Notes under the pieces: generated by a model
The model's database searches: none
The model's input: only the letters and a program-made list of their open reading frames with translations
What the model was told of the DNA's origin: nothing
Shown here: in pieces, positions 14,659 through 26,831 of the stretch
Numbering within the stretch: position 1 is the stretch's first letter
Layout: the number at the start of each line of letters is the position of its first letter
NCBI GenBank assembly: GCA_000231825.2
Contig: JH720321.1
Location: 101,227 to 165,226 of the forward strand
DNA: 64,000 nucleotides
Source of the DNA: Tetrahymena elliotti 4EA
Lineage: Eukaryota; Ciliophora; Oligohymenophorea; Hymenostomatida; Tetrahymenidae
Direction: 5' to 3'
Position numbers and translations under genes: made by a program

Positions 14659-16426
14659 CGTATCCTATTTGTTATTCTTGTAATATATTCTACTCAATAT
14701 TAATTTAGTAGGCAATTTTTTATTACTATTTGTTTAGTTTTTATGTTTACAATTAATTGCTTTTCTTTATTACTTAAAATTAATATCACTATTATCATTC
14801 AACTTTGTGAAAAAAATATACCTTCAATTTATAATCATCATATTTAATTTAAAATAAGCTTTTGATGTTTTCTCCCTTTTACATAAAAATTAATAAAGCA
14901 ATGTTTGATATCTTGAAAATACAAAAATTTAAGAAAATATACATTCATGTTATCTCATTATTAATAAATCATTCAAGAAAGAGATCAATTTATCTAAATT
15001 CAAGTTTAAAAAAAAATAAGAGCAAAGATTATTTAACTATGAGTAACTCTTATTTTACAAAAAGTAAACAAGACAATTGAAATCATCGAATAGCTTTACA
15101 TTTTTAAAATTAATAATAAGCATCATGAGAGATCTTTTTCATCTATTTATTTATAATTTAGATTAATAAAAGAAAATAATTTATTGGCTACTTCAATAGA
15201 AACTAGAATAACAAAATAATCTATTTTTCTTCATAAATTTATTTTTTGAAAATTTTTTACAAAGATAAAAATGTTTACAAAAAGAAACAGATAACTTAAT
15301 TTCACAAACAAATTTATTTCAATATGTGAAAAAATTAGTTAAGCCTCAAAATTAAAAAATAATATTTTCTTTGCCTATGAATTATTAAAATTTTTTTGTG
15401 TAAAAGATAAAAAAAATAATGCCATTGTCACAATCAATTAATGAATTTATACTAAGATTAAGATAAATGAAATTTAAAACATAAAAATTATTTCTTTATG
15501 TTTCATAAAACACTTCATAAAATAAATTTAAAAGAATAAATAATACTACAATAAAATTTTTAAAATAAATCAATTATTTTTTTTATTTGATGAGATACAA
15601 AACAAATTCAATAAATAATTGTTCAATCATCTCAATTTTGATTAGAATAATAAGAATACATCAATCAAATTTATAAAACTTATCCTTTCATTATTATCCA
15701 AAGTAAAATTGAGAAATCAAAATAAAATAATAAGAGATGAAACTTAACAGGAAAACATCAAGAATGAGTAAATGAATTATTCCTAGTTATTAGTACTGAA
15801 TTTTTTAATACTTGCTAGCAGAATTTTAAACTAAGAAGATTAAGTACGAAAAATAAATAAAACCTATATAGAGTTAATTAGAAATATAATTTAATTAATT
15901 TATTTTGTAACAAGAGTTTTTAAGTATTTTTATATTTATTTAGAATTATCAGATAATAAATTTTTGATACTTTTCTTATAGAAAATAAGTAAGTCATATC
16001 GTAAGTAAAATAATTTAGATAGGGTAATGAAATCAAGATTAATCAAATAATATATTTGATAAATATTTTCATAAATTTATGAATAAAAAAAAAGAAACAA
16101 TTAATTTTTTGCTATTTTATTGTTTAACTGAATGAATTTCTTATTTATTAATTGAATTTCAATAATTTTATTCCATAGTAAAAAAATGAGAAAACTAACA
16201 TCAACTAAAAAGTCTAAAAAGCTTTAGAATTATAATATTTATTTTAACAAATTCTATAAAATAAATTTTATTATATAAAGAAGAAGTTTTTTTTTTTGAA
16301 GTTTAAAAGCTTATTAAGTTTGCAAACACGATATGTATTTATGTAGTATATTTATTTTTGAGTAACATAATGTAATCTTTTTAATGTATTTATTTTTAAT
16401 TAATTCTAATCAAAGTAGTGTACTGA
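14659..16426. other. Intergenic region upstream of copy B
   Basis: About 1.8 kb, very A+T rich. A 72-codon plus-strand ORF at 14862-15080 (Lys/Ile/Asn/Ser rich) has no family signature and overlaps the presumed promoter of copy B, so I did not call it. The 3' part (15.1-16.4 kb) has homopolymer runs only and contains the 3' flank of the p25-alpha gene. Confidence 0.55.
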
Positions 16427-16876
16427 TCAAATTTTGACACCTCTAACATTAGCAGATGTTCTGTCACAAAGTTGAGAAATATCAGAGATTTTACCACTTC
16501 CAATATCAATAGTAGAGGGACCACCATTGGCATAAACACCAGTGTAGAGACTCTTATCATCATGGAATCTGACTGCATCAGCTTTAGTACCTGCATAAGA
16601 AGGACCATTAGAGGCGTTAACCTTTTCTCTAAGGTCTGAAGGAGAAATACCTTTCTTAGCAGCGAATTAGTTAATACCTTCTTCAAATTGTTTGATGTTG
16701 ATGCATCTAATTGCAGAAGATCCCTTGACTTTGGCAAATACTAAATCGACATCAGTAGCAGTAAGCTTCTTATCAAGTAAGCCACAATCTTTAGCAAATT
16801 TGGCAAAAGTCTTGCCATCCATTTCAATTTTACCACCAGTGAATTTTTTAAAGACTCCTTCTAAGCTTGAATTCAT
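16427..16876 (-). CDS. p25-alpha (TPPP-like) protein, copy 1
   Basis: Intronless 149-residue ORF from the ATG at 16876 to TGA at 16427-16429, once TAA/TAG are read as Gln. The N-terminal half (VFKKFTGGKIEMDGKTFAKF, KDCGLLDKKLTATDVD) is the helical EF-hand-like part of the p25-alpha domain. The C-terminal half carries FHDDKSLYTGVYANGGPST and ends SANVRGVKI, typical of short protist TPPP-like proteins. Family members bind tubulin and promote or stabilise microtubule bundles, so a ciliary or cortical microtubule role is a reasonable inference. The coding region is clearly richer in G+C than its flanks. It forms a same-strand pair with a same-length paralogue 1.5 kb upstream; compared with that copy it uses more A-ending Lys and Gln codons. 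Confidence 0.95.
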
Positions 16877-18378
16877 TTTTAAGTATTTTAAGTTTTATTT
16901 AGTTTTTATAATGTATTTTATTTTTATTTTTTAATTTAATTATACTAAATTTAAAGAGTTCAATTAGCTATATTTAAAACTAAGGCCATGCTAAATATCA
17001 AGTAAATTAAAATGCTTGAATTTTGTTAATTATTCAGCAGCTACAGATAGATTTATATCAGTTCAGTAATTAAAGTTATAAATTTAAAAGATCTAATCAT
17101 TTTAATTAATTTAATTAACAAAAGGTAATAGAACAATTCTTTTTTTCTATTGGTATGATTAATTCGCCATAGGATTTATTATGAGGTTTTAGATCATCAA
17201 GTCCAGTAAGTATATTTTTTTCATCTTATAAAAATCCTATTAGCTAATAAAAGTAAATCATTTCAAAATGCATTCATTTAGTTTCTTTGTTTATGTGTTT
17301 TCAATATAAATCATATAATAAAGTTTTATTCCAAAAATTTAATTTTACACATTCATAAAAAAAAATAAAATGCCTGCACCAAGCTGATTTCCTTATAATT
17401 TAAGAATTATAAAATTTCAAACAAAAGTATAACTTTATTTGTTAAAACTTTCAAACGATCTTTACAGACTAATAAAAAGGGATTTAGAAGATAATTAATG
17501 TAAATTAGAATGGCTGGACGCTCTTTCTTGTCAAATAAATAATCAGTTAAAATGTAAATTTTAAATGCTTAGCTTTTAATTTCATTCATCAAATTATTGA
17601 AAAAAATTTAATAAATCTATGCAAAAAATAAAGAAACCAAATTGATTTAAGTTAAAAATTTTAATAAAAAATGAAATATTTTTTAAAAAGTTTTGATTTC
17701 ATAATTGAAATTTATTATGCAGAAAGGTTGAAAGCCTTTTTTAAAATGAAATATTTAGACAAAAAATAACATGAAAAAAATACAAAATTAAGAATTTTAT
17801 GCTCATAATAAAGAAATCTAAATCATTATTTTATCATTTGAAATTTTATTTTAGAATAAAAAATTTTCATTTTCTAGATTTATTAAAGCAAATTTGAAAT
17901 TTATTTTTCAAAATTTATTTTTGGATTTAAAACAATGAAATGTTTATTGATTCTAAATTTAATTTATTTTTTCTATTAATATTTTACTTTAAGTTTTTTT
18001 AAAAACAATAATTAAATTCTACTTATATTTTGGTTTTTTAATATTAAAAAGTCAGCAAAATATTTTTTTAATATTTTTAATATGTAGCTTTGTCTTAAGT
18101 TTTTTGACATTTGATCACATATAAAAAATGAAATCTACAATAAAGTTATAGTTCTCAGAATATCTTTTTTTATTTACAGATTATTGATTATTTTATTGGT
18201 AAAATTTTGTAGTATTTAAGATCTACAAAAATAGTACTACTTATTAAGATTGAGGTAATTGAAAGGTTATGAATATTAATTATTCAAATGGTACAAAACA
18301 AATAAGTAAGAGTTACAATAAAGTGTTGAATAAATGTTTATAATGTAATTCAGTTAATATAAAGTGAAGTATAGTTTA
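16877..18378. other. Intergenic region between the two p25-alpha genes
   Basis: About 1.5 kb of A+T-rich DNA containing the upstream region of copy 1 and the downstream region of copy 2. No extended ORF with protein-like composition and no RNA gene is seen. Confidence 0.55.
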
Positions 18379-18828
18379 TCATTTCTTGACACCTCTAACA
18401 TCAGCACCAGTTCTGTCACAGAGTTAGGAGATATCAGAAATCTTTCCATTTCCAATGTCAACAGTAGAGGGACCACCGTTGGCATAGACACCAGTATAAA
18501 GACTCTTGTCATCATGGAATTTGACGGCATCAGCTTTGGTACCAGTGAAAGTGGGACCACCAGCTGAAGTAACCTTTTCTTTAATTTAGTCAACAGTGAC
18601 ACCCTTCTTGGCAGCCATTTATTCAAGACCCTTTTCAAATTAAGCGAAAGTAATAGTTCTAACAGCAGAAGAGGTCTTAACCTTAGCGAAGATAAGATCA
18701 ATATCAGTGGCAGTGAGCTTCTTATCAAGTAAACCGCAATCCTTGGCGAATTTAGCGAAAGTCTTGCCATCCATATCAGCCTTGTTGGCAGTGAATTTCT
18801 TGAAAACACCTTCTAAACTAGCTTGCAT
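18379..18828 (-). CDS. p25-alpha (TPPP-like) protein, copy 2
   Basis: Intronless 149-residue ORF, ATG at 18828, TGA at 18379-18381. It starts MQASLEGVFKKFTANKADMD and has the same layout as copy 1: helical half (KDCGLLDKKLTATDIDLIFA), then FHDDKSLYTGVYANGGPST, DISQLCDRTGADVRGVKK and stop. Most differences from copy 1 are conservative or lie in loops (GGKIE/NKADM, NASNGPSYA/TSAGGPTFT). Codon choice is strongly biased toward AAG, GTC, ACC and GCC, as in highly expressed Tetrahymena genes, which suggests this is the more abundant copy. By family knowledge the protein should bind tubulin or microtubules; nothing in the sequence separates a ciliary from a cytoplasmic role. Confidence 0.95.
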
Positions 18829-19217
18829 TTTTGTTGATTAATTTGTTATTTTGATATTTATTTTGTTTAATAAAAATTTTTTTGATTATAAAAATTATAT
18901 TTTAGAAAAAGATTGCATCAGATATAAAGGCAGATTCCTATCAACTTTGATTAACTTCGATAAATTTTATCGACCAGTTATCAATAATTAGAACATCTAA
19001 TTAATTTATAATTTTTTGATGAGATGGGGAAAGAAGCTTTACCCAAAGATTAATCCTGATATGCTTGAATTTTATTATCTCTTCAATAAAAGTCACTCAT
19101 TTGTTTTATTAATGCTGGATTAAAAATAAAATTTGATCAAGAGTATTTATCTCATTCATTTAATTTACCGTTCTAATTGTTCTTGTAAAATAAAGATTCA
19201 CTGGTTTTTTTTGTCAT
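18829..19217. other. Upstream region of p25-alpha copy 2
   Basis: A+T-rich DNA of about 390 nt that should include the promoter of the strongly codon-biased p25-alpha copy 2. No recognisable motif beyond T/A-rich tracts. Confidence 0.5.
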
Positions 19218-19890
19218 TCAAGCTAAATAGACTACAGTATTCCTTTTTAGAAGCTTGAAAAAATGAAACAATATCTAAAAAGTGAATGAAAGGTAATTTA
19301 ACTTTATTCTGTTCATTAATTCCATTTATTTTAGCTTCTTTTATTTATGGTTATACTATTTCTATGATAAAATGATATAAACTTTGTTGATTTATTGAAA
19401 TAAAAATAAAAATAAGTAGGATTATTATAATTTCTATTGATTTTGTGGAAAATATCTTCCAATTATCTCTTCAAAATAAAACCACTTCCTATTATTAACA
19501 ATTTTTTTGTTTTACATATGTAAAATATGCAAATTTTTGTTACTTAAAGCAACTGTCCAATGTAAATTAAAATGTTCACTATCCCTTAGTTAAGGTAGCA
19601 GCTTAAATACAGATAATTGGCTAGCTTTATCAAAATAATAAGGGGATTTGCCAATTTAGATTAGTTTTTTGGATTTAATAATTTCTATTATTGAAAACAT
19701 AAAAGATTAAAACATAATAGTATAAATGGGAGAGTTTGAAATGGGTTTAATATTATTTAAAGGTTTTATAAAATGTAGCAGGTACTATAACCTTAAAATT
19801 AAAACTCCTTTTCAAATCTCTTAATAGTTTAGATTCTTTTGTACATTTTAAAAGTAGCTTTTAAACCATATCAAACCCCAAAAGAAAATG
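19218..19890 (-). pseudogene. Possible frameshifted gene remnant, unknown family
   Basis: Two overlapping minus-strand frames with more protein-like composition than the flanks. The upstream frame (about 19880 down to TGA at 19630-19632) reads VQKLLLKCTKESKLLRDLKR and then VIVPATFYKTFK. The downstream frame is 161 codons, ATG at 19698-19700 to TGA at 19218-19220, and contains YYFDKASQLSVFKLLPQLRD, FNLHWTVALSNKNLHILHM and WFYFEEIIGRYF. No GT...AG intron joining them was obvious, so a frameshifted remnant is the simplest reading. A short real gene in the second frame, or chance, remains possible because TGA-only stopping makes long random ORFs common. I recognise no family. Confidence 0.3.
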
Positions 19891-21457
19891 AATAGTTTAA
19901 ATTGTAAAAAATATTTTAAACTGTTTTGTTTTCTTTAGGTTGCCATAAATAGCTTTATTATTTTCAATCTATAACTTAAAGAAAGTATTTTATTTATGGA
20001 ATATGCCATTTCATGAAAAGTTTATATCCTTTGAATGAGTACAATATTATTTAGCATTATACATCAAAGACTTTAATTAGATTAGTCCAGTTAAATTTTT
20101 CTATACAACATTCAAAATTCTGTTTCTCTGAAATATCCATATTTAAACTATAAAAATCATGATTTTTGGTGAAAAATGGAAAGAAAATGCAAATATAAAT
20201 GCAAATACATATGTAGTCTTATCGAAAAATTAAAAAATAAAACAATATCTTAAAATAATACCTATGAGCATTATTGTTAATAAATAAATAATTCGTTGTT
20301 TGATTTTACTGGCATTATAAAGATTAGATTAGTATGTGTATATTATTTAATTCAGCTTTAGAGATATTAATAATTTTTGATGTAAATTAAAAAGTGTATG
20401 TTACGTGTTATTAAGTGGAAAAAATAATGCTATTAATTTATAATTAATTTTATGATTCCCTCATAAGCTATACGAATTTTTATTGTAACAAATCCTAAAA
20501 GGATGTTGAGAGTAGGTTTATTTTATAGATATTTATTATGAAAATATTTTATAATATTCAGAAATAATAGAAAATTTTAATCAAAAAGCATTAAAATATT
20601 CGAGCATTTTTTTATTGTTTATTTATTAAACTAAGATAAGGAGTAAATGAAAATATACTTTTCTCATTATTTTCTAAGTAGATAAAGGTTTTTGCAAATA
20701 ATAAATAAATATTCATCTAAATATTTGTCGTTTTAACTAAGCGATTTTCAAAATTAATAAATAGTAAAAATTGAATATGTGTTTCATGCATTTAAACAAA
20801 GAAATATATAATTGAGTGTAAAATATAAATATATTGGACTATAATATGGTAAATGTAATATTATTATTAAAAATAAAGGTATTGACATGGATGAGACATC
20901 CAATTAGAAGTTTATTAAAACACTGGTTAAAAATAAATAAATTTTTATTGGTTTGTTTGTATCAGAGAGAGAAATAATATTTATTTTCAATTGAGACCAT
21001 CAATAAATTAGTAATTGGTTGATATTTATTTATTAAGGTCTTCTTGTTTTCTTGAAAAAGAGTGGTGTTAAGAATAACTGAACCAAAAGTATTTGTGTGA
21101 CTCTTATTAAAGTTTTGTTTTTTTTATGCAAATGATTATGGTTTTTAGTTTTGATGAGATAAATAAATTCTTATGGATCTTTCTATTTGTTGGTTATTAT
21201 AATTAATTTTATGATCATTCATCCAAACCTGATTTCTTTTTTGTTTTATCTTTCGTTACATTTATATAAATAGATTAATATTGATATCAATTTTCTCAAA
21301 CCAGCTACTTAGCATTCATTTTGTCAAAAATACTCAAGAATTTATTTAAAGAAAGAAACTATGTTGACCTTTTCACAATTATTTTATGAGTTGAATGAGT
21401 TATTAATTTTTTGTTTGAAATAAACCTTCATTTTTGTTTTAAATTAAACATTTTATT
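19891..21457. other. Intergenic region, no gene seen
   Basis: About 1.6 kb of A+T-rich DNA upstream of the remnant and downstream of membrane-protein copy C. Short open frames occur on both strands, but none has balanced composition, and no tRNA-like fold or tandem array stands out. Confidence 0.5.
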
Positions 21458-24400
21458 TCAATTTTGATGAACTTTTGTGAATGGCTCAATGGAAATATTC
21501 AAGATTGAGCTTTCTCTAAAAGCTGGCAAGCCTGTAATGTCTTCCTTTTGCAAGGTATCATTCAATTTTTTTGAGCTGCTTTCATAGTTTATTTATCTCT
21601 TTCCTTAATAATTATTTTCTACTTATTATTTCTTATTTAAATTTTTGGAAATTGCATAATAATCTTTGAAATTTTATCCTCCATTCATAAATGTCACTTG
21701 AGATATATCAGAGGTTTATTAATCTAGGTTATTAATAGCGGCTTTGAAGCAATTTGGATAATTTTAGTTGCTTGGCTGCATGTAGTTATCTTTAATTTCA
21801 TGTTTTTCAATTTTTTCATCAGCAGGGATCTCACAATTATTATAGTCATTATTTATTTCAGCATCGCAACTATTGTATTCACTGCTAAATTTGCTGCTGT
21901 TTGAGCTTGAAGAGGATAAATTATTTTAATTGGAGAAAAACTAGTTGAATAACCCTTATTTCGGGGTTTTCACTGTGTTTTTAGGTGCTTCTATGTCTTA
22001 GGCTAAATGTAAATTGGGTATTCCAGGCAGCTTTTCTAATATTTTGATATTTTGATTAGAAATTTGATTGGGAGTACTCAAATTAGGAATATCTTTTTAG
22101 ATAGATTATTATGAAATCAATTTTATCTACTTTTGCTGCTGTGAAGCACTCTGCTAAGAAATAAAATGGCAGGTTACTTACTAGCTAGAATTTTACTAAG
22201 GTAATTGTTATTGATTACTTTGTTCTGATGTTTACTTTTTTAATTCATATTTTTATACATTTTCTTGTTAAGAAGTGCTATTTTATAGTTATGAAATTTC
22301 ATGAACAAATGATTTATTTTTATCTTAAATATGAGAAGGATATTTTTGAATATAAGCTGAGCCTGATTCTTCGTTTTCATGATTTAAATCACCAAACTAT
22401 AGAGTTCTTTGTTTCATAAAATGAAGAGTATTTTTCTTATTAAAACGCCTAGTATTATCATATTTGTGCAGAAGTTATTCAGGATTTTAGTAAGACAATT
22501 ACTTTTTAGGAGAGTTTGAATTTTAAAATTTATTGTCTTAAATTTTTATTTCTTAAATGTCATTTTCATTCAATTCAATACTCTCTGCAGGTGAAATATT
22601 TTAGAGTCCATTCAAAAACATATTATTATCTTACTTTCTTTTAGGAGAGTGATTGATGCTATTAATGACAGATAAATTACTTCTTTTACCATATCCGTTA
22701 GGTGAATAAGTAGGAGAGTCTTGTTAAAAGTACATTTTCTTTGATTCATCAAGCATTTCTATCAACTTTTAATCAAGGGAATCCAATTATTTACCTTTCT
22801 GTATAATTTACTAATAAGCAAGCATAGCCTCTGATGCTTTACTAATATAATTTTTATCATTGAAAAACATTTAACGAGCCCATGCCTGATTCAATGTATA
22901 TTTCTCACATTCTTCTTGCTATTATTCAGGGTCTAATCTTACTATAGGTCTAGGAAGATATTCAAATATTTTTCTTTAATTTTCATTGAGAAATAGCATC
23001 TTTAACTTGTCTACTTCAATCAATTTCTTCATTATAAAAACAATATCCAATCTTTCATTTACTTTCCTCATAGAAAATTTTATTTACTTATTCTTAACTT
23101 CATTTTTTAGACCTAAAAAATATTTTATATAATCCCACAATTTCATACTTAAGGTTTTCTCATTTGATTTGAACAACTTTTTAAATACAGCATCTGGATC
23201 TTCTTTTTTATGGGCACCAAGCATTGTACTAGCCTTCATGCAATCCTCTGGTTTCATAGAGTGTTAGCTGACAAAACTTTTAAGCATTGTTCTAACTAGC
23301 TTCACTTTATCTTTTTGTAAACTTAATTAATTTTATGTATGTATAGGTGACATACTCTTTCTACTAGGTAACCCATTGACAGAAAGATCATTCAGACTTT
23401 AATTTTTTCTTCTAGCTATTTTCAGCAAACTTAGTTAATTCATTTTATTGATGCTAGTATTTTTTTAAACAGTTGGAAAGATCTATGGATGATTATTCAC
23501 ATTGCTGTAATTTGTAGTTAAAATAGGTTAAACCACTGTTGTATTTAAACTTTCTGTATAAGTTACAGGAGGGCCATCTTTCAAATTATTTTTTGTGTTA
23601 ATCTGAGAGAATTACTTAGAGTTATTCCTCATAAAATTTAATTATATTTAATTACATTAGTTTTCATTCAAATTAGATTTGGTATTTCTTAAATCATTTC
23701 TACTAAATCCTTTAGAAAGCTTTATTTCTTCATTTTTTTCTTGGTTTTCTTCCTCCTCTTGTTCTTCGATTCCTTCAAAATTAAATAGACGATTCACTAA
23801 CTCTGTTTTCAAAGACAATTTTGAAATAGGATTTGCTAATAAAAACCCTGCTATCAATAAAGCCTTTATAAAACCTCCAATAGTAGCCATTAATTCTGTG
23901 ACTTTCATATATTTTCTCTATATTAAAAAAATTCAAGGATTAATTTAAGATTTTCTATACATTTCAAAAAGTCAGCTAGTAAATATCTTAATTTTAAAAT
24001 TAATAGCCTTTTGTAATTGATTCTTCAAAAATATCTTTGTTCAGATTACAAAAATTAAAAATAATTAATTACAAATTCAATTTAGATAAATCAAAAGGAT
24101 ATTTCCATTCTTTTGCATCAAAGAACTGAAGAATTAGATCAATTTAATTTAAAAATAAATTATGTTCATTTAAATAATTTTTTTACTCTTTTGACAAAAA
24201 AAATAATGTATTTATATTTGAAACAAACAAGACAAAATAGTCAGAAATTGTTCACTTATTAACATCTTTTATCTAAAAATAGCACTTTGAGTTAAATTTG
24301 AAAAAAAATAATCAGCCTTTTTTAAGTCTTGAACAAATGTTTAATTTTTCAAACTTTTAATGAATTAAAGTAAATAGATTCTTTTTTTTATTTAAATGTG

Positions 24401-25482
24401 AAAAAAGGTTTGATTTATTAGAAAATTAGATACTATGAAAAGAGTAAAACCAATTAAGAAGTTTTATATTGAAAAGAGTGCTAAATTGTGTTTAAAACTC
24501 ATAAATTTTAATTAATTACAACTTTTTATTATGATTTTAAAAAGTATAAAATTCTAAATTAATTTACTTTATAAATGATAAGCTTTGGATCTGTTTCTGT
24601 TTGAATTACCAATAAAGTATTTTCAGAAGCTTTTTAAGTAGTTACTGAATAACTTTTAAAAGAGAAAAAATTTTCATTTTCCAAATCTGTCCACAATAAA
24701 CCAGTATCAGTCTTAATTTATCCATGTTAATTTCTTAATAAAATTGTTTATTAGGAATTTATATCTACTTTTTAGACTACATTTTTACGATATTTAGTCA
24801 GAGTGTCTGAGAATTTTTATACATCCATAATTTAATCTGTAAAAAACAGACCTATATATTCAAGTTACTGAATAAGATTAGTGTCTAAAGGCTATTTAAA
24901 CTATATTTCTATTTTGATAAAATTGTATATTTATGAACCATTCTCTCCTGTTAAGTAGTGATTTAAGACTTCATCATTTTTCATGCACAATAAATTTGTA
25001 AGATCAAACTAGCTAAATAACTTTTAGTTGCTAGATTGTTGCATCATTTCAAGTTAATCACAGCTTTAAAATTTTGAAATTTATATTTAATTTACTATTT
25101 TAAAATCTCTTTAGTCTACTATAAAACCTGTAACTTCAAAAGAATCCTACCAATTTTCAATTAATTAGAGGTTTTTATCAAGGGCTCCTAAAGCAAAAAC
25201 AATACCAGAAGACTTGTAGGTTGCTCTTTCAGCTTCTGAATTGGTTTAGCTGTTGTTATCTTCTATGGATAGATCTCTTTCTAGCTATTCAATTGTAATA
25301 ATACTGGGATTTTACCTTAGAAGTATCTCCAACCCAAGTATAGTTAGCATAGATAAAGAAAACAAAAATATAATTAGAGTCCAAAATCCGCCCCAAGGGG
25401 TCTTGTGAACTTTCTTTTTTTCAAAACAAAGATCTATTGGTACTCCAAAGGTATCTATTTTGCGAAGATAATTTAACCCCAT
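21458..25482 (-). CDS. Ciliate two-pass membrane protein, family copy C (divergent)
   Basis: Third member of the family in copies A and B. The ATG at 25482 gives MGLNYLRKIDTFGVPIDLCF; TGA at 21458-21460 follows IEPFTKVHQN. The 'DTFG' and 'KTPWGGFW' motifs precede the first hydrophobic helix. A non-cytoplasmic region of about 250 residues leads through YMKVTELMATIGGFIKALLI (second membrane segment, about 23.83-23.91 kb) to a long polar tail. Its helical module, ERLDIVFIMKKLIEVDKLKM then FEYLPRPIVRL (about 22.94-23.06 kb), aligns with DIDIIVILNKIKELEKLK and FNYFPKPLL of A and B, which ties all three together. The rest is far more diverged, so this is an older duplicate. A 650-nt intron sits just before the second membrane segment. 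No catalytic motif; function unknown. Confidence 0.85.
23918..24567 (-). other. Long intron in membrane-protein copy C
   Basis: From GTAAATT (5' end at 24567) to TAG (23918), joining ...DPKLIIYK to RKYMKVTELM in phase 0. At 650 nt it is about ten times the length of the usual introns in this window. The interior is A+T rich with no clear ORF. Confidence 0.7.
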
Positions 25483-26342
25483 TCTCTTTGCTTAGAGAAC
25501 GTATTTGAAACAGTTGAACGAATTCGTTGTTTAGTAGAAATTGAATTATTATAATCTAGATAAGCGATTAATGGCTGCTTTTTTATTAAACTTTGAGTCG
25601 ATCTGTATGATGCTTTGGGGATTAATATATGATAGCTGTTTGTTATTCAATCAATGTTTAGCTTCTCTTTAGTTAGTATATAAAGTTTCCTTATTAATAT
25701 ACCTTTGGTATCTAAAGTTTAATTTAATTTATCCTAATTAATTTAATAATATTGTAAAGATTTTTTTTTTGTTTATCAAGTTAAATCTTCTAATGACATA
25801 CGAATGATCAAAATTTAATATTTTTTTTACTTTTTTATGCAATTTAAATTGCATAAAGCTAATTCTTATTTCTATTTATTACTCAAAATTAAAAGGCTAT
25901 TTACTTTTCCTCCACTTTTGAAAATACTTTGGGTTTTTAACATAAAAAAATCTATTTATCTGGGCCAGTAAAATTAAATTTCAAATAGATATTCGTTTTT
26001 TTTATTTAAAAATTCATACTTAAATCAAAAAATAGAAGTAATTAACGATATGGTTAAGCATATTTGTGTATTTGTGTGTAGCTTAATTCTAAAAACATAA
26101 ATTGGAATGAATTTCTTTCTCAACCTTATCAGATAAGTATTATGAATAATTTTATGGTCTATAATGTTTAAATTAAGATAGTAATTAGTGTAAGGATTAT
26201 TCAAATTATCAAAATTGGATAAACTGATTTCAGATATTAGATTTGTTTTGTTCACACATAATACGAACTTAGAGTATTATCTATTGATATGATATACGTA
26301 ATAAGACTTTTAAACAATTTAATTTCCTAAATATTTTGATAA
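25483..26342. other. Intergenic region upstream of copy C
   Basis: About 860 nt holding the presumed promoter of copy C. A 76-codon minus-strand ORF at 26025-26255 (no ATG; it would have to begin at GTG) has fairly balanced composition and could be a downstream exon of the ORF at 26343-26732, but I found no splice pair that makes this convincing. Confidence 0.4.
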
Positions 26343-26732
26343 TCATCTATACCATTCTTAAAAGAAGACGAGTATCATTTCCTTGAACTCACTTCTATTC
26401 CATAAATATGCACAAAATACAAGTACCTAGACCTTTAAATTGTGTAAGTAACTCAATATTTATATTTAAGTCTGAGAAAATAAACAAATTAAATGGCAAT
26501 CAATCAATTCCTCAAATTAAAGACAAATTTATTTTGTCATGTTACTATTTGGCAAGATAGAACAATAAATTTAAGTATATGTAAGTCTATGAGCCGAATA
26601 TAAAGAATTACTCAAATTTACAATCCTGAAATCGTAGTGTCGTTTTTTACCATAAATTTCTATTATTTCATCTATTTCCCAAAGTAAGAAACATTCTAGT
26701 CTAGAATACCTACGGAATTTAAATGACATCAT
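26343..26732 (-). CDS. Hypothetical ORF, 129 codons, unsupported by family match
   Basis: ATG at 26732 to TGA at 26343-26345, reading MMSFKFRRYSRLECFLLWEI, DEIIEIYGKKRHYDFRIVNL and onward to ILVFFQEWYR. Composition is more protein-like than in most spurious frames here, and local G+C is above the intergenic background. Against it, it uses Arg and Ser codons (CGT, CGA, AGG, TCG) that the confident genes of this window largely avoid, and it matches no family I know. It could be a lowly expressed small gene, one exon of a larger one continuing toward 26025, or an old remnant. Confidence 0.3.
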
Positions 26733-26831
26733 TCTTTAAGACTATAATTTCTAATTTTGTTTTTCTAGATTATCTAATATAATATTAATTTACAGTAATT
26801 CCTTTCTTTACTAGACATTAAATTTCGCGTT

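Noticed and set aside
14862..15080. 72-codon plus-strand ORF upstream of membrane-protein copy B
   Set aside because: Lys/Ile/Asn/Ser-dominated, no motif, and located in the presumed promoter of copy B.
16692..16934. Plus-strand ORF overlapping p25-alpha copy 1
   Set aside because: Antisense shadow of a clearly conserved gene.
18364..18567. Plus-strand ORF overlapping p25-alpha copy 2
   Set aside because: Antisense shadow; the minus-strand frame carries the p25-alpha domain.
23679..23948. Plus-strand ORF of 89 codons
   Set aside because: Antisense to the second membrane segment and acidic tail of membrane-protein copy C.
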